A DNA stretch of 33,084 nt from Myxococcales bacterium (GTDB taxonomy: Bacteria; Myxococcota_A; Polyangia; Polyangiales; Houyiibacteriaceae). Every line of letters starts with the position of its first letter. Position 1 is the first letter of the stretch. Positions 24,530-33,084 of this stretch are shown here, piece after piece. The notes beneath the pieces were generated by a model, which ran no database searches, was not told where the DNA came from, and was given only the letters and a program-made list of their open reading frames with translations. Both the position numbers and the translations under genes were made by a program. Location of the stretch: the NCBI GenBank assembly GCA_020430775.1, contig JAGQJE010000127.1:1-33084 (forward strand). Direction: 5' to 3'.

Positions 24530-25708
24530 CTACGCCGCGCAGTTCGCAGAGGGGCTGGGGTCGTCGGTCGCGCTCGCCGGATCGAGCGCGTAGCCGTACG
24601 TCTCGTACACCGCCTGAAAGCGCTTGTAGAGCTGCGCGCGTGTGATGCCGAACTGCTCGAGCGAGTAGGTGTGCTTGCTCTCATACCCCCGCTCTTCGCG
24701 CGTCGCCGCCGCGAGCCGCTCGCGGAACGCCGCACTCATCGTCATCCCGAGCCGCTCGTAGATGCCCTCGACGGTCGCGCGCGGGTCGGCCGTGAGCTCC
24801 TCGTAGCGCACCGTGATGAACCGCTCCGGCGGCAGCGCGGCCTGCGCGCGCAGCCCGTCTTCGTAGTAGCGCAGCGCGACGTCGCAGAGCGCGCGCGCCT
24901 CGGCCGAGTCCATCGCGATGTCGGGGGAGTGCGTCTTCCACGCCTCGTAGAACATGCTGATGAACGACGGGACCGCCTCGGCCGGGTGCCGCACGAGGTG
25001 GATGAAGACCGCGTCCGGGAAGCGGGCGGCGACGGCCGGCACGCGCGGCGCGAGGAAGACGTTCTTGTCGAGCAGGCGCTTGTCGCCGCCCTCGGCGAAG
25101 AGAAATCGCTTCAACGCGCGCTCGTAGTGGTCCATGAAGCGGCGCCGCGTATCGGCCGGGAGCGCGTCGAACCACACCGAGCGGTCGAGCTCGGCGAGGT
25201 ACGGGACCGCGAGGCCGATCGTCGGGCTGAGGAACGAGTAGAGGAAGGTCAGCTCGTCCTCTTCGGGCTGGTCGATGCCGAGCGGGTGGACGTCCTCCCA
25301 GCGGTCGAAGAAGGTGTCGTTGATCCAGTCGACGACGCCGCGGAGCCGCCCGCCGAGGCGCACCTCGTCGACGCGGCCGAGCGCCTCGAACGCGCGCTCG
25401 GTGGTGACCGACGCGAAGATCGTTTGGTAGAGCTTGATCGTCGCGAAGCGCTCCTCATCGAGGCTCATCAGCCGGTGCAGCAGCGTCGTGCCGCTGCGAG
25501 GGTTGGCGTAGATGAACACAGGCGCCGTCACCGCCTGGTCGCGGTACGCCGGGTACAGGAGGTCATCGACGCGCTGCATGGTCGCGGTGAGCTGCCGGAA
25601 GGTCAGGTGCGTCGCGCCGTAGAGGGCGGCGGTCCCGGCCCGCCGCGGACTGAAGTGGCGGAGCGAGACGGCGAGCGCCTGTCGCAGAGCGGGGTAGTCG
25701 AGGTACAT
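24530..25708 (-). CDS. PAPS-dependent sulfotransferase family protein
   Basis: A 392-residue cytosolic-type sulfotransferase. The 5'-phosphosulfate-binding loop is NPRSGTT (69-75) after the strand VFIYA. The 3'-phosphate motif is the VFIHLVRHPAEAVPSF segment near residues 230-245. Late segments RFITVRYEELTADPRATVEGIYERLG fit the family's C-terminal half. Such enzymes move sulfate from PAPS to hydroxyls of lipids, sterols, sugars or peptides; this subgroup is often annotated Sulfotransferase_3 with unknown acceptor. The ATG at 25708 (MYLDYPALRQ) is preceded by 286 bp without a gene. It faces the 5-alpha-reductase gene, so a shared sterol-type acceptor is possible but neighbourhood is the only support. 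Confidence 0.9.
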   Translation of the reverse strand: MYLDYPALRQALAVSLRHFSPRRAGTAALYGATHLTFRQLTATMQRVDDLLYPAYRDQAVTAPVFIYANPRSGTTLLHRLMSLDEERFATIKLYQTIFASVTTERAFEALGRVDEVRLGGRLRGVVDWINDTFFDRWEDVHPLGIDQPEEDELTFLYSFLSPTIGLAVPYLAELDRSVWFDALPADTRRRFMDHYERALKRFLFAEGGDKRLLDKNVFLAPRVPAVAARFPDAVFIHLVRHPAEAVPSFISMFYEAWKTHSPDIAMDSAEARALCDVALRYYEDGLRAQAALPPERFITVRYEELTADPRATVEGIYERLGMTMSAAFRERLAAATREERGYESKHTYSLEQFGITRAQLYKRFQAVYETYGYALDPASATDDPSPSANCAA

Positions 25709-25994
25709 GCGTGGGTCAGTCTCGTGGGGTGGTGAGCTGCGCTCGCGGGCGAGGAGGAGCCCGCGTGGGCGACCCGGGGCGCACTAGGGTGCGAGAGGCG
25801 TGCTCCGAGCGCAGCGTGCGTGGTCCCCGCGAGGGTTCGTCGAGACGGCGCCGCGCGCAAGCCGCGAGGGCGAGAGGCCGCTCAGGCTCAGCCAGCGGTC
25901 GCTCGGGCGTCGCGACCGGAAGTTAACGTGTTGTAATGATGAGGTAGTCGGCCGCGCCGGCGCCGCCGCACGCCGGCGCGCGCCCAAGCGTCGC
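25709..25994. other. Intergenic region between sulfotransferase and ilvD
   Basis: 286 bp without a supported gene. The only notable element is a short AT-rich patch at 25922-25945 (GTTAACGTGTTGTAATGATG) in otherwise GC-rich sequence. It may hold the promoter of the leftward sulfotransferase gene; I cannot assign -35 and -10 elements with confidence. Confidence 0.3.
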
Positions 25995-27680
<1,686 letters not shown>

Positions 27681-27971
27681 CGCGTCGTTCGAGGCAGTGG
27701 GGGCGCTCGATGCGCCGGGGGGCAGGGCGGACGATCGGAACGCGGTCCGAGCCGCTCGCACGAAACCGAGCGGAGCGTAGCAGCGACTCGCTCCGTCGTG
27801 TACCGTCGACCTTGGGCGCGGGCCGGGGCGCCCGCAAGGACCGAGCGCCGCCGGCTTGCGCGACGTTCGGGTCCTAGGCACTGTTGGGCCCCGGATCGAC
27901 CCGGGCGTACCCCGCGTGCCGCCAGCGCTCACAGACACGCGGTACGAGCGTTCGAGGCCAGCAGAGGTCCC

Positions 27972-29045
27972 ATGTCCCTTATCGCAGCAGTCCGCACCGG
28001 CGCCTCGACCGACGTGCTCACGAGCCTGCGCGCGGTCTGCGACTCCCAGGGGCTGCGGGAGCTGTCGGCCCGGCTTCTCGACCTCACCGACCTCGTCAAG
28101 TGGGACATGCGCGAGGTGGAATCGGCGCTGTCGACGCTCCCGGCCGGCCCGACCGCGGTTCACAAGAGCGCGCTGCACCTGCTCGGCCAGGGGGGCAAGC
28201 GGCTGCGCCCGATGTGCGTGGCGCTCGCGGCGCACCTCGGCACGGGGTTCGGGCCGAAGGCGCGCGACCTCGGGGTCGCGGTCGAGCTCGTCCACTGCGC
28301 GACGCTGCTCCACGACGACGTCGTCGACCTCGGCGACGCCCGGCGCGGCGCACCGGCGGCCCGCACCGTCTACGGCAACGCCGCGTCGATCTTCGCGGGC
28401 GACTGGCTCCTGGTCGAGGCGCTGCGCCGCGTGGGCTCGACGGGCGTCGACGGCGTCCTCGTGCGCCTGCTCGACATCATCGAGGAGATGATCTTCGCCG
28501 AGTCGATCCAGCTCGAGAACCGGGGCCGCATCGATCTGCCCGTCGCCCGTTACTTCCAGGTCGTCGAGGGCAAGACGGCGGCGCTCTTCCGCTGGGCGAT
28601 GTTCGCCGGCGGTCGCGCGGGCGGGCTGCCGGAGCGCGTCTGCGACGACCTCGAGACCTACGGCCGCCACCTCGGCGTCGCCTTTCAGCTCATCGACGAC
28701 GTGCTCGACTACGCCGGCGACGAGGCGGTCACGGGCAAGGCGCTCTTCGCCGACCTTCGCGAGGGCAAGATGACCTATCCGCTCATCGTCGCGCTCGAGC
28801 GCGAGCCCGCCTTCGCCGACGTGCTGGAGGAGGTCGTCGCGCTCGCCCCCGGGCAGAGCCCGACCGCCGCTCAGCGGCGCGAGCTGGTCCGCGTCCTGCA
28901 CCAGACCGACGCGCTCGCCGCGGGGCGCCGGCTCGCGGTCGAGCAAGCCTCGCTCGCGACCGCCGCGCTCGCCGCGCTCGACGACAGCCGCGCGCGCACG
29001 GCGCTGCTCACCGTGGCGCAGGCCACCGTCCACCGAGACGCCTGA
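27972..29045 (+). CDS. Polyprenyl diphosphate synthase (trans-isoprenyl type)
   Basis: A 357-residue cytosolic enzyme that extends allylic diphosphates with isopentenyl diphosphate. GGKRLRP (74-80), the first Asp-rich motif DDVVD (115-119) and the second DDVLD (241-245) are intact, as is GKTAALF around 199-205. The position relative to the first Asp motif is occupied by LVHCATLLH, which lacks bulky aromatics near DDVVD and fits a long-chain product. It is followed at 41 nt by the HMG-CoA reductase gene and then by menG, menF and menD, so it probably makes the menaquinone side chain. The ATG at 27972 starts [10 protein letters not shown]. The 45-residue N-terminal extension before the core is somewhat long. 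Confidence 0.94.
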   Translation: MSLIAAVRTGASTDVLTSLRAVCDSQGLRELSARLLDLTDLVKWDMREVESALSTLPAGPTAVHKSALHLLGQGGKRLRPMCVALAAHLGTGFGPKARDLGVAVELVHCATLLHDDVVDLGDARRGAPAARTVYGNAASIFAGDWLLVEALRRVGSTGVDGVLVRLLDIIEEMIFAESIQLENRGRIDLPVARYFQVVEGKTAALFRWAMFAGGRAGGLPERVCDDLETYGRHLGVAFQLIDDVLDYAGDEAVTGKALFADLREGKMTYPLIVALEREPAFADVLEEVVALAPGQSPTAAQRRELVRVLHQTDALAAGRRLAVEQASLATAALAALDDSRARTALLTVAQATVHRDA

Positions 29046-29086
29046 TCGCGTCTGCCCGACTCCGAGTCTCCGACAGGAAAGCCTCC

Positions 29087-30288
<1,202 letters not shown>

Positions 30289-30292
<4 letters not shown>

Positions 30293-31047
30293 CCGTCGAG
30301 CCGACCAAGCGCGAGACCGAGCCGGAGATCGAGCTCGGGACCGGGGCGATGTTCGACCGCATCGCGCCCCGCTACGACCTGCTGAACCGCATGATGTCGC
30401 TCGGCATCGACCAGGGCTGGCGGCGTAAGACCGTCGCGGCGCTGTCGCTCGACCGCTTCACCGAGACGGAGCGTGAGACGCCGGTGCGCGTGCTCGACGT
30501 CGCGACGGGCACGGGGGACCTCGCCATCCAGATCGCGCGCGCCCACCCGGGGGTGCGCGTCGACGGGGTCGATCCGTCGGCGGGGATGCTCGACGTCGGC
30601 CGCAAGAAGGTCGAAGAAGCGGGGCTCGCCGACCGGGTACACCTCATCGACGGCGACGCCCAGGCGCTGCCCTTCGGGGACGATACGTTCGACGGCACGA
30701 CGATCGCCTTTGGTATCCGGAACGTGCCGGACCGCCCGCGCGCGCTTCGTGAGATGGCGCGCGTGACGCGACCGGGCGGGCGGGTGTGCATCCTCGAGCT
30801 GAGCGAGCCGCGGCGTGGGCTGCTCGGGCCCCTCGCGCGCTTTCACGTCCACACCGTCGTGCCGGCGGTCGGCGGGATGCTCTCAGGCTCGGCGGAGTAC
30901 CGCTACCTGCAGCAGTCGATCGCCGCCTTCCCGTCGCCCGAGCACTTCGCCGAGCAGGTGATGCAGCCCTCCGGGCTCGACGTGATCCGGGTGCAGCCGC
31001 TGACCTTCGGCGTGTGTTGCCTCTACGTGGCCGAGCCCCGGCGGTGA
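30289..31047 (+). CDS. menG: Demethylmenaquinone methyltransferase (UbiE/MenG)
   Basis: A 252-residue SAM-dependent C-methyltransferase. The UbiE/MenG signature is present from the start: MFDRIAPRYDLLNRMMSLGID, then motif I VLDVATGTGDLA, FGIRNVPDRPRALREMARV and the late YRYLQQSIAAFPSPEHFAEQ. The enzyme methylates demethylmenaquinone, the final step of menaquinone synthesis, and in some organisms also a ubiquinone intermediate. In this operon with menF and menD the menaquinone role is the simplest. The GTG start overlaps the HMG-CoA reductase stop (GTGA), and its own stop overlaps the menF start the same way. Confidence 0.96.
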
Positions 31048-32525
31048 CCGAGCGCTCCACCATGGCGACCGGCGCGACGACGCGGGGTGGAACCGTCGAC
31101 TTCGCGGCGGTGCGGCCGGAGCGGGCCGACGTCCGGGCCTTCCTCGCGCGCGAGCTGACGAGCGCCGCGGGCCGCGGGCACGACGTGCAGCTCGTGATGC
31201 CGGCGCCGCGGGCGTCGCTCGACGTGTTCATCGCGCTGTCCGGCGAGCAGGCGAGCGTGCTCTGGGACCCGCCGCGGCAGGCGTCGGAGGAGGGCGACGC
31301 CGCGGGCGTCGCGGGCCTCGGGGTCGCGCGCGTCGTCGCCCCGCCGCCGGATGAGCAGGGCGAGCCTCGAGCCTGGGCCGCCGCCGTGCGAGCGGGCGCG
31401 GAGGCGACGCTCGCGGCGCTCGGCGTGGTCCGACACGACGGGGCCCCCGCGAACCTCACCCCGGGGCCGCGCCTGTTCGGCGGGCTCGCCTTCGCTCCCT
31501 ACGCGACGGCCGAGCCGGAGTGGCGCGCGTTCGGCCGTGGCCTCTTCGTGCTGCCGCGGTGGCAGTACACGCTCGACGCCGAGCGTGCGTGGCTCTCGGT
31601 CGTCGTCGACGGGCGCGAGCTGGACGCCGCGCTCATCGAGTCGGAGATGACCCGCTTCGAGTCGCTCTGGGACGGCCTCGCCGGCGGGAGCGAGCCGCCG
31701 CGCACCGCGCGCCCGCGGCCAGGCGTCGTGCTCGAGCGGCGCGACCGGGCGGAGTGGGAGGCGAAGGTCTCGGAGATCCGCGACGCCATCCGAGCCGGAG
31801 AGGTCGAGAAGGTGGTCGCCGCGCGCCGCTCGGTCGTGCGCTTCGATGGTCCGGTCGACGCCGGCCCCGTGCTGCGCAGGCTGGGCGAGCGCTTCGACGG
31901 ATGCACGCGCTTTGCCATGTGGCGAGGCGGCGCGGTCTTCTTCGGCGCGACCCCCGAGCGCCTCGTCGAGCGCCGCGGCCGGCGCGTCTTCACCGAGGCG
32001 CTCGCCGGCTCGATCGGGCGCGGCGGCGCCGCCGACCTCCTCGCGAGCGGCAAGGACCGCGAAGAGCACGCGCTCGTCGTCCGCGCCATCGTCCAGGCGC
32101 TCCGTCCGCTCTGCAGCGAGCTGCACGCGGCGCGCGCACCTCGCATCCGCGAGCTCCCGAACCTCCTGCACATGGAGACGCCGATCGAGGGGCGGCTCTC
32201 GGACGACCGGCACGTGCTCGAGCTGGTCGCCGCGCTCCACCCGACGCCGGCGGTGGGCGGCGTCCCGACCGACGCAGCGATGCGGTGGATCGCCACGCGC
32301 GAGCAGGCGCCTCGCGGCTGGTACGCCGCGCCGTTCGGGTGGTTCGACGCGCAGGGGGACGGCCGCTTCGTCGTCGCGCTGCGGTCCGGCCTCATCGCCG
32401 GCGACCACGCGTACGTCTACGCGGGCGCGGGCGTCGTCCGCGACTCCGAACCAGCCGCCGAGTACGACGAGACCGAGCTCAAGATGCAGCCCGTGCTCGG
32501 AGCCCTCGATGCGGGAGAGCGCTAG
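31044..32525 (+). CDS. menF: Isochorismate synthase (MenF type)
   Basis: A 493-residue chorismate-binding enzyme converting chorismate to isochorismate, the entry to menaquinone head-group synthesis. The N-terminal 220 residues are variable ([11 protein letters not shown] resembles the family's GG segment). The C-terminal catalytic domain carries [12 protein letters not shown] with the conserved lysine, [47 protein letters not shown] and [10 protein letters not shown], ending with [16 protein letters not shown]. The GTG at 31044 overlaps the menG stop (GTGA); a downstream ATG gives MATGATT. Its 3' end overlaps menD by 17 nt. Confidence 0.95.
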   Translation: MTERSTMATGATTRGGTVDFAAVRPERADVRAFLARELTSAAGRGHDVQLVMPAPRASLDVFIALSGEQASVLWDPPRQASEEGDAAGVAGLGVARVVAPPPDEQGEPRAWAAAVRAGAEATLAALGVVRHDGAPANLTPGPRLFGGLAFAPYATAEPEWRAFGRGLFVLPRWQYTLDAERAWLSVVVDGRELDAALIESEMTRFESLWDGLAGGSEPPRTARPRPGVVLERRDRAEWEAKVSEIRDAIRAGEVEKVVAARRSVVRFDGPVDAGPVLRRLGERFDGCTRFAMWRGGAVFFGATPERLVERRGRRVFTEALAGSIGRGGAADLLASGKDREEHALVVRAIVQALRPLCSELHAARAPRIRELPNLLHMETPIEGRLSDDRHVLELVAALHPTPAVGGVPTDAAMRWIATREQAPRGWYAAPFGWFDAQGDGRFVVALRSGLIAGDHAYVYAGAGVVRDSEPAAEYDETELKMQPVLGALDAGER

Positions 32526-33084
32526 CGTCCAGGCGGAGTGGGCGCGCGTGCTGCTCGGAGCGCTGCGGCGCGCGGGCGTCCGCGACGTCGTCATCAGCCC
32601 CGGCTCGCGCTCGACGCCCTTCGTGCTCGCGGCCGACGCCGAGCCCGGGCTCCGATGCCACGACGTCATCGACGAGCGCGAGGCCGGCTTCTTCGCGCTC
32701 GGGCAGGCGCGCGTCACCGGCGTGCCCTCGCTGCTGCTGTGCACCTCGGGGACCGCGGCGGCGCACTACTACCCGGCCGTCATCGAGGCGTCGAGCGCGC
32801 AGGTGCCGCTCCTCGTGCTGTCGGCCGATCGGCCACCGGAGCTGCACGGCTCGGGCGCGAACCAGACCATCGACCAGACGCGCCTCTTTGGCGTGCACGT
32901 GCGGCGCTTCATCGAGCTCGGCGCGGCACCCGCCCCCGGCTACCCGGACCTCGACGCGCGCGCGTTCGCGGCGCTCTGCCGAAGCGCGGCGCAAGCGGTC
33001 GCGGCGGCGAAGGGGCCCCCCGCCGGCGCAGTCCACCTCAACGCCCCGGCGCGCAAGCCGCTCGAGCCGCCGGCGCCCGAGGAG
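32509..33084 (+). CDS. menD: 2-succinyl-5-enolpyruvyl-6-hydroxy-3-cyclohexene-1-carboxylate synthase, N-terminal part
   Basis: The gene starts at the ATG at 32509 inside the menF end and runs off the right edge; 192 residues are visible of an expected 550 or so. The thiamine-diphosphate (PYR) domain signature is clear: [31 protein letters not shown], then [15 protein letters not shown], where the Glu of DERE is the expected cofactor-activating residue. [40 protein letters not shown] and [14 protein letters not shown] follow. MenD condenses isochorismate with 2-oxoglutarate. The 17-nt overlap with menF suggests coupled translation. Confidence 0.95.
   Translation, partial: MRESASVQAEWARVLLGALRRAGVRDVVISPGSRSTPFVLAADAEPGLRCHDVIDEREAGFFALGQARVTGVPSLLLCTSGTAAAHYYPAVIEASSAQVPLLVLSADRPPELHGSGANQTIDQTRLFGVHVRRFIELGAAPAPGYPDLDARAFAALCRSAAQAVAAAKGPPAGAVHLNAPARKPLEPPAPEE

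Noticed and set aside
27681-27971. Small gene or riboswitch between ilvD and the menaquinone operon
   Set aside because: I see no ribosome binding site with a protein-like frame, no known riboswitch motif and no strong hairpin with a T-run in this 291-bp divergent gap. It probably holds two promoters.
27681-29033. N-terminal extension of IlvD over the polyprenyl synthase gene
   Set aside because: IlvD homology starts at [10 protein letters not shown] (27680); the upstream frame is antisense to the synthase.

Overview
This is a very GC-rich (roughly 70% or more), gene-dense window with many GTG starts and overlapping genes. The gene content points to a Gram-negative deltaproteobacterial-type organism, most likely a myxobacterium (Myxococcota). 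It carries a class II HMG-CoA reductase (mevalonate pathway), menaquinone biosynthesis, lipoproteins, a DUF3336/patatin lipase, and enzymes that resemble eukaryote-type sterol enzymes. No rRNA or other taxonomic marker is present, so the lineage is inferred.

Layout. 28-1116 (-): DUF368 undecaprenyl-phosphate translocase family. 1388-2404 (+): SAM methyltransferase resembling sterol C-24 methyltransferases. 2640-8857 (+): FxsA-like protein, a lipoprotein with two FKBP domains, EttA and HrpB. 8866-9110: an array of 63-bp repeats (array A). 9201-10100 (+): dapF. 10086-12587 (-): a two-pass membrane protein, ruvB and ruvA. 12717-14108 (-): DUF3336/patatin lipase. 14318-19625 (+): imelysin, di-heme oxidoreductase, imelysin, HTTM protein, behind an AT-rich Fur-box-like region. 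19616-20804 (-): two unrecognised genes. 21069-23174 (-): a second ABC-F ATPase. 23221-23485: a second repeat array (array B) with the same sequence boxes as A. 23647-24432 (+): steroid 5-alpha-reductase family protein. 24530-25708 (-): sulfotransferase. 25995-27680 (-): ilvD. 27972 to the right edge (+): polyprenyl diphosphate synthase, HMG-CoA reductase, menG, menF and menD (cut by the edge).

How the genes work together. The right-hand operon joins isoprenoid precursor supply (HMG-CoA reductase), the side-chain synthase and three menaquinone head-group genes through 4-17 nt overlaps, so quinone head and tail are probably co-expressed. The imelysin operon looks like an envelope iron-acquisition unit. 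Its HTTM protein keeps the lysine that aligns with the catalytic base of vitamin-K-dependent gamma-carboxylase. The methyltransferase, 5-alpha-reductase and sulfotransferase could all act on sterols, which is a hypothesis rather than a demonstrated pathway.

The most unusual non-coding signal is the pair of bipartite repeat arrays at 8866-9110 and 23221-23485. They share two sequence boxes, have a period of 62-63 bp, lie in opposite orientations 14 kb apart, and sit only between genes.
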